DNA of 64,000 bases, taken from Devosia oryziradicis. GTDB taxonomy: Bacteria; Pseudomonadota; Alphaproteobacteria; Rhizobiales; Devosiaceae. Below, in pieces: positions 8,403 through 16,210 of the stretch; positions within the stretch are counted from its first letter, which is position 1, and each line of letters begins with the position of its first letter. The notes beneath the pieces were generated by a model. The model was not told the origin of the DNA. It searched no databases and saw only the letters and a list, made by a program, of their open reading frames with translations. A program made the position numbers and the translations under genes. The stretch spans positions 3,197,001-3,261,000 of the forward strand of contig NZ_CP068047.1 of assembly GCF_016698645.1 (NCBI RefSeq), given 5' to 3'.

Positions 8403-8452
8403 CGCAGCCGGGACCAGTTCCGGCTGCGCGCACTTCACCGGCCCCTGGCCGG
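8403..8452 (+). promoter_or_regulatory. tandem hairpins after atpE
   Basis: CGCAGCCGG (8403-8411) pairs perfectly with CCGGCTGCG (8420-8428). CCGGCC (8438-8443) pairs with GGCCGG (8447-8452). Neither has a U-tract, so these look like mRNA-stabilising or partially attenuating structures between atpE and atpF' rather than a full terminator. Confidence 0.55.
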
Positions 8453-8480
8453 CTGACCGGATTTAACGGGACCTCACCTG

Positions 8481-9116
8481 ATGGTAACGCAAGCCTACGC
8501 CCAAGAAGCGGCTGCACCGGCCGAAGAGCACGTCGAAGGCGCCGAACACGCCACCGACGCCACTCATGCCGATCCGACCGCCGATACCCATGCCACGACC
8601 GAAGCCCATGGCGGTGAGGAACATGGCTCAGGCGTGTTCCCGCCCTTCGATCCGGCGACATTCCCCTCGCAGCTATTGTGGCTCGCCATCACCTTTGGCG
8701 CGCTTTACCTGCTGATGAGCCGCGTGGCCCTGCCTCGCATCGGCGGCATCCTGGCCAACCGCAAGGGCATCATCGATGCCGACCTCGCGGCGGCCGATGC
8801 CTCGCGCCAGAAGACCGACGCTGCCATTGCTGCCTACGAAGCGGCGCTCGCCGCGGCCAAGTCCAAGGCTCAGGGCATTGCCAATGAGACCCGCGAGGCT
8901 ATTCAGGCTGACCTGGCTGCCAAGCGCAGCGCCGTGGAGGCCGACCTCACCGCCAAGGTGACAGCCGCCGAGACCCGCATCCAGGCGACCAAGGCGGAAG
9001 CCCTAACCCATGTCGACGAGATCGCCACGGAAACGGCCCAGACCGTCGTGACCCAGCTCGTGGGTGACGTGTCCGCCGACAGCGTCCGCGCCGCGGTCGC
9101 CAAGGCCAAGGAGTAA
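8481..9116 (+). CDS. atpF': ATP synthase F0 subunit b' (b2)
   Basis: A 211-residue b-type stator subunit. It has an unusually long His/Ala/Glu/Thr-rich N-terminus (about residues 6-52), then one transmembrane helix, LLWLAITFGALYLLM (about 65-79), then a long amphipathic Ala/Lys/Glu coiled coil. Photosynthetic and rhizobial bacteria carry paired b and b' genes, and the next gene, 5 bp away, is the other b. GGGACC upstream of ATG 8481 is a modest ribosome site. The extended N-terminus is longer than in Escherichia b. Confidence 0.93.
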   Translation: MVTQAYAQEAAAPAEEHVEGAEHATDATHADPTADTHATTEAHGGEEHGSGVFPPFDPATFPSQLLWLAITFGALYLLMSRVALPRIGGILANRKGIIDADLAAADASRQKTDAAIAAYEAALAAAKSKAQGIANETREAIQADLAAKRSAVEADLTAKVTAAETRIQATKAEALTHVDEIATETAQTVVTQLVGDVSADSVRAAVAKAKE

Positions 9117-9121
9117 GCCCG

Positions 9122-9607
9122 ATGGAATGGCTCGATAACACTTTCTACGCCACCGTCGCGCTGGTCATCTTTGTCGCGATCGCGCTCTATTTCGGCATCC
9201 CTGCCATCATCGGCAACATGCTCGACAAGCAGATCGCCAAGATCGCTTCCGACCTCGCAGAAGCCAAGAAGCTCCGCGAAGAGGCTGCTGCCCTGCTCGT
9301 CGAATATGAGCAGAAGCGCGTTGCCGCCGAAGCGGAGGCCGAAGGCATCATTGCTGCGGCCAAGGAAGAAGCCACCCGCCTCACCGCCGAGGCCCAGGTG
9401 TCGCTCAACGACCTCGTCACCCGCCGCACCAAGGCCGTGGAAGACAAGATCGCCCAGGCCGAGGCCCAGGCCGTCGCCGAAGTGCGTGCCCGCTCGGCCG
9501 ACGTCGCCATCGAGGCGGCTCGCCTGGTGCTGACCGACGAGATGAACCGCAAGGGCGGCGACGTCGTCAACAAGGCGATCGCCGACGTCGGCAACCGCCT
9601 GAACTAA
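9122..9607 (+). CDS. atpF: ATP synthase F0 subunit b
   Basis: A 161-residue stator subunit with a single N-terminal membrane helix (about residues 6-26, ATVALVIFVAIALYFGIP). The rest is a charged coiled coil that links F0 to F1 through the delta subunit. It starts 5 bp after the b' stop and ends the operon, followed by an intrinsic terminator at 9631-9661. The length fits the family. Confidence 0.96.
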   Translation: MEWLDNTFYATVALVIFVAIALYFGIPAIIGNMLDKQIAKIASDLAEAKKLREEAAALLVEYEQKRVAAEAEAEGIIAAAKEEATRLTAEAQVSLNDLVTRRTKAVEDKIAQAEAQAVAEVRARSADVAIEAARLVLTDEMNRKGGDVVNKAIADVGNRLN

Positions 9608-9630
9608 GCGCTACGGCATCGGGATTTTGA

Positions 9631-9661
9631 GGGCGGGTCGCAAGGCCTGCCCTTATCTTTT
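9631..9661 (+). terminator. intrinsic terminator of the atp operon
   Basis: GGGCGGGTC (9631-9639) pairs with GGCCTGCCC (9644-9652), allowing two G-U pairs, across a GCAA tetraloop. TTATCTTTT (9653-9661) follows. It lies 23 bp after the atpF stop and is a textbook rho-independent terminator. Confidence 0.85.
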
Positions 9662-9766
9662 GCGGGCCATCGCCGCCCCGACCAAAACTTGTCCTCATGA
9701 TCCGCCGAAGTGCCAAACTTACTGCGAGATCGTCGCGTAATTCCTGTACGGGCGCATTTCTCGCGA

Positions 9767-9795
9767 TTGACGCCCCCCGGAATCTCCACCATGGT
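9767..9795 (+). promoter_or_regulatory. possible promoter of the glycine-cleavage operon
   Basis: TTGACG (9767-9772) is followed after 17 bp by CATGGT (9790-9795), a weak -10. A start near 9802 would coincide with the 5' end of the glycine riboswitch. The position supports the call more than the -10 sequence does. Confidence 0.35.
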
Positions 9796-9800
9796 GACCT

Positions 9801-9978
9801 CGACTGCGGGAGAGACTGGTTCCCTCCAGCGCCGAAGGAGCAACCGCCCCGGAAACTCTCAGGCAAAAGGACCGCGTGTCAGCCGACAACTCTGGAAAGC
9901 AGGCTTAGAACGCCTCACCGAAGGAGCAACCGATCCATAGGCGGTCGGGAATCTCTCAGGTTCGCGGGACAGAGGGGG
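9801..9978 (+). promoter_or_regulatory. tandem glycine riboswitch
   Basis: Two gcvT-type aptamers lie in series. The first (about 9803-9875) contains GCGGGAGAGAC, CGCCGAAGGAGCAACCGCC and AACTCTCAGGCAAAAGGACCG. The second (about 9885-9978) contains AACTCTGGAAAGC, CACCGAAGGAGCAACC, AATCTCTCAGG and GGGACAGAGGGG. These conserved blocks are diagnostic for the family. It precedes gcvT-gcvH-gcvPA-gcvPB. In characterised examples glycine binding turns the operon on. Confidence 0.95.
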
Positions 9979-10017
9979 CATGGACGGCGTCCCGATGGAC
10001 GCTCATCGTGCCCTTTT
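9976..10017 (+). terminator. putative riboswitch expression-platform terminator
   Basis: GGGCATG (9976-9982) can pair with CGTGCCC (10007-10013, one G-U), followed by TTTT (10014-10017). Internal small hairpins lie within it. The 5' arm overlaps the last bases of the second aptamer, so aptamer folding and termination would compete, fitting a glycine-ON switch. Confidence 0.5.
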
Positions 10018-10031
10018 GTCGGAGAGTCCGC

Positions 10032-11195
10032 GTGTCAGAGCCTGAAACATCCCTCAAGACCGTTCCGCTCGATGCGGGTCACGTCGCACTCGGCGGGCGC
10101 ATGGTGCCGTTCGGCGGCTATTCGCTGCCGGTGCAGTACCCCGCCGGCATCATCGCCGAGCACAAATGGACGCGCGAGCATGCCGGCCTGTTCGACGTCT
10201 CCCACATGGGCCCAAGCTTCCTGACGCTCACCAATCCCACCGGCGATGCCGAGGCCGATCACGCAGCCGTCGCGGCGCTGATCGAACCGCTGGTCTGCGG
10301 CGACATCAAGGGGCTCAAGCCCGGCCAGGTGCGCTACACGCTGCTGCTGAACGAAAACGGCGGGGCCATCGATGACCTGATGATCGGCCGTTCGCCGTTG
10401 TTTCCCGGCTCGCTCTACATCGTGGTCAATGCCGGAACCAAGGACAATGATTTCGCCATCATCGCCAAGGCCGCCGGTGACAAGGCCAAGCTGACCCGCG
10501 CCGATGACGGCGCGCTGCTGGCCCTGCAGGGCCCGGAAGCAGTCGCGGTGCTCGAAACCATCGTCCCGGGCGTCAGCGAGCTAAGCTTCATGCACTATGG
10601 GCCGTTCGACTGGAACGGCAGCAAGCTCATCATCGCCCGCTCGGGCTATACCGGCGAAGATGGCTGCGAAATTCTCTGCTCGGTCGAAAAGGCCGTGCAG
10701 CTCTGGGACGCCCTGCTTGCCGACGAGCGCGTCAAGCCAATCGGCCTTGGCGCCCGCGACTCGCTGCGTCTCGAGGCCGGATTGCCGCTCTATGGCCATG
10801 ACCTCGACGAAACCGTTTCGCCCATCGAAGCCGGGCTCAACTTCGCCCTCTCCAAGCGGCGCCGCGAGGCCGCCAACTTTCCCGGCGCGGCGCGCATCAT
10901 CAAGGAATTTGCTGGTGACCTTAAGCGCATTCGCGTGGGCCTCTTCGTCGAAGGCGCTCCGGCGCGCGAGGGCGCCGAAATCCTAGATGGCAGCGGCGCC
11001 GTGATCGGCCGGGTGACGAGCGGCGGCTTTGCGCCGAGCCTGGCCCGTGCCATCGCCCTGGGCTTCGTGCCGCCGGCCTATGCCAACCCAGGCACGAAAT
11101 TGCAGGTGTCGGTGCGCGGGCGCCTGCAACCCGCCGAAGTCACCAGCACACCCTTCGTGCCGCATCGTTATTTCCGCAAAGCCAAAGCCAGTTGA
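10032..11195 (+). CDS. gcvT: aminomethyltransferase, glycine cleavage T protein
   Basis: A 387-residue T protein that releases ammonia from the aminomethyl-lipoyl H protein and passes the methylene group to tetrahydrofolate. Recognisable blocks are GGRMVPFGGYSLPVQY near the N-terminus, GAIDDLMIGR with the conserved Asp, GYTGEDGCEI and LGARDSLRLEAGLPLYGHDL. I choose GTG 10032 because GGAGAG (10021-10026) precedes it and the product begins SEPETSLKTVPL. An in-frame GTG at 10008 lies inside the predicted riboswitch terminator stem. First gene of the operon; its stop overlaps the gcvH ribosome site. Confidence 0.97.
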   Translation: MSEPETSLKTVPLDAGHVALGGRMVPFGGYSLPVQYPAGIIAEHKWTREHAGLFDVSHMGPSFLTLTNPTGDAEADHAAVAALIEPLVCGDIKGLKPGQVRYTLLLNENGGAIDDLMIGRSPLFPGSLYIVVNAGTKDNDFAIIAKAAGDKAKLTRADDGALLALQGPEAVAVLETIVPGVSELSFMHYGPFDWNGSKLIIARSGYTGEDGCEILCSVEKAVQLWDALLADERVKPIGLGARDSLRLEAGLPLYGHDLDETVSPIEAGLNFALSKRRREAANFPGAARIIKEFAGDLKRIRVGLFVEGAPAREGAEILDGSGAVIGRVTSGGFAPSLARAIALGFVPPAYANPGTKLQVSVRGRLQPAEVTSTPFVPHRYFRKAKAS

Positions 11196-11205
11196 GAGGC
11201 CAGCC

Positions 11206-11571
11206 ATGACCACCAAGTTCACCCCTGACCACGAATATATCCGCGTCGAGGGCTCGACCGGCATTGTCGGCATCACGCCCTATGCCCAGGAAGCTTTGGG
11301 CGACATCGTCTTCGTCGAACTGCCCGCCGTCGGCAAAGTGCTGAAGAAAGGCGACGAGGCCGCCGTGGTCGAATCCGTCAAGGCCGCCTCGGAAATCTAC
11401 GCCCCGGTCTCGGGCACCGTGACCGAAGTCAACGATGCGCTTTCGGGCGAGCCAGGCCTGATCAATTCCGACCCGACGGCGGGCGGCTGGATCTACAAGA
11501 TCGCCATATCCGATGCCGGCGAGATCGATGGCCTCCTCGATGACGCGGCCTATTCCGACCTGACCAAGTAA
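11206..11571 (+). CDS. gcvH: glycine cleavage system H protein
   Basis: The 121-residue lipoyl carrier shuttles the aminomethyl group between the P, T and L proteins. The lipoyl-lysine is Lys59 in VVESVKAASE, and the fold motif GDIVFVELP is present. GAGAGG (11194-11199) gives a ribosome site overlapping the gcvT stop. It lies 9 bp before gcvPA. Length and motifs are standard. Confidence 0.98.
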   Translation: MTTKFTPDHEYIRVEGSTGIVGITPYAQEALGDIVFVELPAVGKVLKKGDEAAVVESVKAASEIYAPVSGTVTEVNDALSGEPGLINSDPTAGGWIYKIAISDAGEIDGLLDDAAYSDLTK

Positions 11572-11580
11572 CGGACAAAC

Positions 11581-13245
11581 ATGCGCTATCTTCCCCATTC
11601 CGAACACGAACGCGCCGAGATGCTCGGCACTATCGGCGCCGCTAACATCGATGCCCTGTTCAGTGCCGTGCCCGCCAAGGCCCTCAAGAACTTCGATCTC
11701 GGCCTGCCCGCCCATAGCCCCGAATTCCTGGTCGAAGCCCACATGCGAGCCCTGGCTGGCAAGAACCGTGCGGGCGCCGATGGCCCGTTCTTCGTCGGCG
11801 CGGGCGCCTATCGCCATCATGTGCCCGCGACGGTCGATCACCTGATCCAGCGTTCGGAATGGCTCACCGCCTATACGCCCTACCAGCCGGAAATCTCGCA
11901 GGGCACCCTGCAGATGCTGTTCGAATTTCAGACGCAGGTGGCCAAGCTCACCGGCATGGATGTGGCCAACGCGTCGCTTTACGATGGCTCGACCGGCACT
12001 GCCGAAGCCGTGCTGATGGCGCGGCGCCTGACTCGCCGCAACAAGGTGGTGCTGTCGGGCGGCCTTCACCCGCATTATCGCGATGTGGTGAAAGCCTATC
12101 TCAAGGACGACGCCGATCTTGAATGCCTCTCGGCCTCGCCCGAAGGCCAGGGCGATATTCTCGACCATATCGACGAAACCACCGCAGCCATCGTTATCCA
12201 GACGCCGGATTTCTATGGCCACTTGCGCAACATGAAGGCTGCGGCCGATGCCGCCCATGCCAAGGGCGCGCTGCTGATCGTCCTCATTACTGAAGTCGTG
12301 TCCCTCGGCCTGCTTGAAGCACCGGGCGCACTGGGCGCCGATATCGTGGTGGCCGAGGGCCAGTCGATCGGCAATGCGCTCAATTTCGGCGGGCCCTATC
12401 TGGGCCTCCTGGCGACGCGCAAGGAATTCATCCGGCAGATGCCGGGTCGCATCTGCGGGGAAACCGTCGATGCCGAGGGCCAGCGCGGGTTCGTGCTGAC
12501 GCTGTCGACCCGCGAACAGCATATCCGCCGCGAGAAGGCGACCAGCAACATTTGCACCAATTCGGGACTCTGCGCCCTGGCCTTCTCGATCCATATGGGC
12601 CTGTTGGGCGAAGCCGGGTTCACCCGCCTGGCGCGGCTGAACCACGCCAATGCCTGCAAGCTGGCCGATGCGCTGGCCGCGGTGCCGGGCGTTGAGGTGC
12701 TCAACAAGACGTTCTTCAACGAAATGACGATCCGCACGTCGCAACCGGCCGCAGATCTCATCGAGCGGCTGGCCAAGCGCGGCATTCTGGGTGGCGTGCC
12801 GGTCAGCCGGCTGGAGCCTGATAATCCAGATGTCGCCAACCTGATCGTGCTGGCCGCCACTGAACTCACCACCGATACCGATATCGCCGCGCTCTGCGCT
12901 GCCCTCGCTGCAGAAATTGGTGATGAGAAGTGGATCGCTTTTGCACGTGCAGCGCACGGCAAGCTGGTGATTGCAAGGATCACGGAGCAGGATCGAGACG
13001 GTGCGGTTGTAGCGCGCCGGGAAATCCACGGACGCGTCGTAGCCGTCCGCCCAAATCGGGGCATAGAATTGGCCCTTGAGGGCCAGCGAGCCGGAGACAG
13101 CTTCCTTCTTCCGCCCGATCCGGGCGCGTTCGTTGCGGCCGGGCCAGGCGCTCATTCCCTAACGACGACAGGCGAGGTGGTGGAAAACCCCGACTACACC
13201 TCGGTCTGGCTCTTCACGAATTACAATGATGAGGGAGACCGCTGA
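11581..13245 (+). CDS. gcvPA: glycine decarboxylase subunit 1 (GcvPA) with C-terminal extension
   Basis: Residues 1-447 are a complete GcvPA, the non-PLP-binding half of the split P protein. They include HHVPATVDHLI, YTPYQPEISQGTLQMLFEFQ, SLYDGSTGTAEA and EQHIRREKATSNICTN, and match the usual length of about 448. The reading frame continues uninterrupted for 107 more residues (about nt 12922-13242). That stretch is a beta-rich-looking segment with GRVVAVRPNRGIELALEG, FLLPPDPGAF and TTTGEVVENPDYTSVW. It resembles small stand-alone unknown proteins I recall from other bacteria. Several AT-ending codons in it differ from the GC-ending flanks. The stop shares one base with the gcvPB start (TGATG). 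Confidence 0.93.
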   Translation: MRYLPHSEHERAEMLGTIGAANIDALFSAVPAKALKNFDLGLPAHSPEFLVEAHMRALAGKNRAGADGPFFVGAGAYRHHVPATVDHLIQRSEWLTAYTPYQPEISQGTLQMLFEFQTQVAKLTGMDVANASLYDGSTGTAEAVLMARRLTRRNKVVLSGGLHPHYRDVVKAYLKDDADLECLSASPEGQGDILDHIDETTAAIVIQTPDFYGHLRNMKAAADAAHAKGALLIVLITEVVSLGLLEAPGALGADIVVAEGQSIGNALNFGGPYLGLLATRKEFIRQMPGRICGETVDAEGQRGFVLTLSTREQHIRREKATSNICTNSGLCALAFSIHMGLLGEAGFTRLARLNHANACKLADALAAVPGVEVLNKTFFNEMTIRTSQPAADLIERLAKRGILGGVPVSRLEPDNPDVANLIVLAATELTTDTDIAALCAALAAEIGDEKWIAFARAAHGKLVIARITEQDRDGAVVARREIHGRVVAVRPNRGIELALEGQRAGDSFLLPPDPGAFVAAGPGAHSLTTTGEVVENPDYTSVWLFTNYNDEGDR

Positions 13246-14795
13246 TGGCGCTGAACAACCAGGGCCGCCCCACCGGCGTGGGCACGTCGTCGGGCTTTGC
13301 CTTCACCTCCGGCTCGGCATTGCTGCCGAACGAACCGCTGCTATTCGAAATCGGCGATACCGAACATTCGGGCGTCGACCTGCCCGATGTCGAGATTTCG
13401 ACCAGCCGCCTCGGCGGCTTCGAGCGAAAGCTGCCGCTCGACCTGGCAGGGCTCACCGAGCCCGAAGCGATGCGCCACTATGTGCGCCTCAGCCGGCTCA
13501 ACCACTCGATCGACAGCGGCATGTATCCGCTGGGCTCGTGCACGATGAAGCACAATCCGCGCCTCAACGAGAAGATGGCCCGCCTGCCCGGCTTCGCCGA
13601 CATCCATCCCCTGCAGCCGGTGTCGACGGTGCAGGGCGCGCTGGAGCTGATGGAGCAGCTGTCGCACTGGCTGATGACGCTGACCAATACCGCCGCCGTG
13701 GCGCTGACGCCCAAGGCCGGCGCCCATGGCGAGCTGCTGGGCATGATGGCCATCAAGGCGGCGCAGGACGCAGCCGGCCAGAGCCACCGCAAGGTGGTGC
13801 TGGTGCCCGAAAGCGCCCATGGCACCAATCCGGCCACCGCGGCCTTCCTGGGCTATACCGTCAAGCCGATCCCGGCGCGCGCGGACGGCACGGTCGACGT
13901 GCAAGCCGTGAAGGATGCGCTGTCGCCTGACGTGGCGGCGATCATGCTGACCAATCCCAATACCTGCGGTCTCTTCGAGCCCCAGGTCATCGAGATTGCC
14001 GAGGCCGTGCATGCGGCCGGAGCGTTCTTCTACTGCGATGGCGCAAATTTCAACGCCATCATGGGCGTGGTGCGGCCGGGCGACCTCGGCATCGACGCCA
14101 TGCATATCAACCTGCACAAGACATTCTCGACGCCGCATGGCGGCGGTGGTCCCGGTGCCGGTCCGGTGGTGCTGTCGGAAGCGCTGGCGCCGTTCGCGCC
14201 GGTGCCATTCGTGCGCAAAGGCGACAACGGGCTGGAGTTGGTCGAGCATATGGAGGGCGAGGCGCTTGGTCGCGTCACCGCCTTCCAGGGCCAGATGGGC
14301 ATGTATGTGCGTGCCCTGACCTACATGCTCAGCCATGGCGGCGACGGTCTGGCGCAGGCAGCGCAGGATGCGGTGCTCAACGCCAACTATATCAAGGCAC
14401 GCCTCACCCACGCCTTCTCCGTGCCGTTCGGCGATTATCCCACCATGCATGAGGCGTTGTTCGACGACAGCTTCCTCGCCGGTACGGGCATTACCACGCT
14501 CGATTTCGCCAAGGCGCTTATCGACGAGGGCTTCCACCCCATGACCATGTATTTCCCCCTGGTGGTGCATGGCGCCATGCTGATCGAGCCGACCGAAAGC
14601 GAGAGCAAGCAGACGCTCGACCATTTCTGTGACGTGATGGAAGAGCTGGCCGCCGACGCCAAGGCGGGCAACAGGGAACGCTTCACCTCCGCTCCCCTCA
14701 AGGCGCCGCGCCGCCGTCTCGACGAGACTCGCGCCGCCCGCCAGCCGATCCTCAAATGGGAACGCCCCGCCGAGACGCTGAAGGCGGCGGAGTAA
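13245..14795 (+). CDS. gcvPB: glycine decarboxylase subunit 2 (GcvPB)
   Basis: A 516-residue PLP-binding half of the split P protein that decarboxylates glycine. The PLP lysine is about Lys292 in INLHKTFSTPHGGGGPG. MYPLGSCTMKHNPRLNE, VLVPESAHGTNPATA and MLTNPNTCGLFE are family hallmarks. The ATG overlaps the gcvPA stop by one base, with GGGAGA upstream. The C-terminal end with RRLDETRAARQPILKW is typical. It is the last gene of the riboswitch-controlled operon, followed by a palindromic repeat. Confidence 0.97.
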   Translation: MALNNQGRPTGVGTSSGFAFTSGSALLPNEPLLFEIGDTEHSGVDLPDVEISTSRLGGFERKLPLDLAGLTEPEAMRHYVRLSRLNHSIDSGMYPLGSCTMKHNPRLNEKMARLPGFADIHPLQPVSTVQGALELMEQLSHWLMTLTNTAAVALTPKAGAHGELLGMMAIKAAQDAAGQSHRKVVLVPESAHGTNPATAAFLGYTVKPIPARADGTVDVQAVKDALSPDVAAIMLTNPNTCGLFEPQVIEIAEAVHAAGAFFYCDGANFNAIMGVVRPGDLGIDAMHINLHKTFSTPHGGGGPGAGPVVLSEALAPFAPVPFVRKGDNGLELVEHMEGEALGRVTAFQGQMGMYVRALTYMLSHGGDGLAQAAQDAVLNANYIKARLTHAFSVPFGDYPTMHEALFDDSFLAGTGITTLDFAKALIDEGFHPMTMYFPLVVHGAMLIEPTESESKQTLDHFCDVMEELAADAKAGNRERFTSAPLKAPRRRLDETRAARQPILKWERPAETLKAAE

Positions 14796-14802
14796 GGAAG
14801 AG

Positions 14803-14918
14803 TACCCCCTCCTAGCCTCCCCCTGAAAATGGGGAGGAACCCCATCGTGGCTTTCCACGATTTTGCCCAGCCCACAGCTGAGCTCCTCCCCCTATCGGGG
14901 GGAGGTTGGGTGGGGGTA
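14803..14918. repeat. intergenic palindromic repeat (family B), 21-nt arms
   Basis: A left arm at 14803-14823 and right arm at 14898-14918 are imperfect complements, C-rich against G-rich, around a loop containing smaller hairpins. It lies between gcvPB and a convergent hairpin. Related C/G-block palindromes recur at 36268, 50260, 53677 and 58432. Confidence 0.65.
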
Positions 14919-14931
14919 TCCGCTTAAACAA

Positions 14932-14953
14932 GCCCGCGGACTTGTCCGCGGGC
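14932..14953 (-). terminator. hairpin terminator of the leftward lipoprotein gene
   Basis: GCCCGCGGA and TCCGCGGGC form a perfect stem across a 4-nt loop. Reading leftward it is followed by TTGTTTAAG, a modest U-rich tail. It lies 28 bp beyond the lipoprotein stop and may also block the convergent gcv transcript. Confidence 0.55.
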
Positions 14954-14981
14954 CGTATTCCTCACCGATACTGACGCCATG

Positions 14982-15569
14982 TCAGCCGCGGGTGTCGAAG
15001 CCCACCCAGATGGTGATTTCCTCGCCACCCAGATAGGGAATGGCGACGTTTTCGATGACCTTGACGAATTCGGCCGAGCGGGCCGGAGCTGCAATCGCGA
15101 CCGGCAACGTGTATTTCTCGGAGAAAACCGCCTGGCCATCACGCTCCACGGCGAAGCGGATCGGCGCGTTGACGCTGGTCTGGTTGCCGGCGGGCCCAAG
15201 CAGGACGCGGCCGACCACGCCCATATTGACCGTGATCAGGCCATTGGACACCACGCAATTGCGCGACGTTTCGTCGATGACGCCCTGGTATTGCAGGGCC
15301 TTGGCGTCGCCGGTGCGGCCATTGCCGTAGTAGAACATTGCCTCGCTGCCCGGGCGCACGCGGATCGGCGGGCATTCAGTGGCGATCGCCGGCAAGGCAC
15401 TGGTCTGGGCCTGGGCGACTGCAGCGGGCGTCGCGGTGGCATTCTGCAACTGCTGGTTCTGCGCGGCATTGCCTCCGCCGAACATGCTGCCCATCGAGCA
15501 GGCCCCGAGCAGCGTCGCGGTGGCGCAGGCGGCCGACAGGCGCAGCATCAGGGAAAGGGGCTGGTTCAT
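14982..15569 (-). CDS. putative lipoprotein of unknown function
   Basis: From ATG 15569 (AGGAG 8 nt upstream on this strand) the 195-residue product has a lipoprotein signal: a hydrophobic stretch ending LLGACS, with the lipobox Cys at about residue 24. A Gly/Ala/Gln-rich linker follows, then a compact domain with IRVRPGSEAMFYYG, RNCVVSNGLITVNMG and AIPYLGGEEITIWVGF. I do not recognise a named family, though such proteins are common in this order. It starts 23 bp after the peroxiredoxin stop, in the same orientation, so they are likely co-transcribed. Confidence 0.75.
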   Translation of the reverse strand: MNQPLSLMLRLSAACATATLLGACSMGSMFGGGNAAQNQQLQNATATPAAVAQAQTSALPAIATECPPIRVRPGSEAMFYYGNGRTGDAKALQYQGVIDETSRNCVVSNGLITVNMGVVGRVLLGPAGNQTSVNAPIRFAVERDGQAVFSEKYTLPVAIAAPARSAEFVKVIENVAIPYLGGEEITIWVGFDTRG

Positions 15570-15592
15570 TGGGCGATCTCCTGACGCAAACA

Positions 15593-16087
15593 CTAGCTTC
15601 TGGCGGCTTCGAGCGCCATGAGGATGGCGGGAGCACCGCTGGCATTGACCCCAGGTCCATCCTCGACGAACACAGCATCGACGATGCCGTCGCGGATCAG
15701 CACCGCCGAGCGGGCGAACCGCTTACCCATGCCGAACCCGGACATGTCCTTGGCAAGCCCAAGCGCTTCAGCGAGCTCGGCATTGCCGTCGGCGATAAAG
15801 TCGATGTGGCCAAGGGCGCCCGACGTCTCCGCCCAGGCCTTCATCACGTGATGGTCGTTGACCGAGACGCAGACAATGCGGCTGACACCGGCGGCCTTGA
15901 GCTTGGCCTCATTGGCCAGAAAACCCGGCAGGTGATTGACGTGGCAGGTGGGCGTGAAAGCGCCAGGTACGGCGAACAGCACCACAAGGCCGCTGCCAAG
16001 GACCGCGTCGCTGGTTGTGTCCGTGGCGCCGTCGGCGCCGATGAGCTTGACCCGCACGGACGGGACCGGACTGCCGCGATCGATCAT
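15593..16087 (-). CDS. peroxiredoxin (Prx5/AhpE-like, redoxin family)
   Basis: A cytosolic thiol peroxidase of 164 residues from ATG 16087. The peroxidatic Cys is about residue 48 in VPGAFTPTCHVNHLPGF, the signature of the glutaredoxin- or GSH-dependent Prx5 group. VSVNDHHVMKAW and FVEDGPGVNASGAP are also typical. The start is uncertain: the frame stays open to ATG 16108 (GGGGGA 4 nt upstream) and TTG 16180, but family proteins begin at the segment MIDRGSPVPSVRVKLIG. It lies upstream of the lipoprotein gene in an apparent operon. Confidence 0.88.
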   Translation of the reverse strand: MIDRGSPVPSVRVKLIGADGATDTTSDAVLGSGLVVLFAVPGAFTPTCHVNHLPGFLANEAKLKAAGVSRIVCVSVNDHHVMKAWAETSGALGHIDFIADGNAELAEALGLAKDMSGFGMGKRFARSAVLIRDGIVDAVFVEDGPGVNASGAPAILMALEAARS

Positions 16088-16210
16088 AGACGGATATGCC
16101 CCATGCATTCGGTCCCCCGGGGGAGGCCAGTCTTCGGTCTCAGGTGCAATCGGGATAAGCGGCTTTGGCGCCGCCGACAAGGCCTAAAGGCCGTTTCCCC
16201 CTCGCACCGC

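Noticed and set aside
11140..13155. 671-codon open frame on the minus strand across gcvPA
   Set aside because: It is antisense to a convincing gcvPA, has no family motifs, and is explained by high GC content reducing stop codons.
12922..13242. A separate gene instead of a GcvPA extension
   Set aside because: An internal GTG (12967) exists but has no ribosome site and there is no stop between the parts, so I annotate one fused frame.
13341..14858. 505-codon minus-strand frame opposite gcvPB
   Set aside because: A shadow of a conserved enzyme gene with no recognisable domain.
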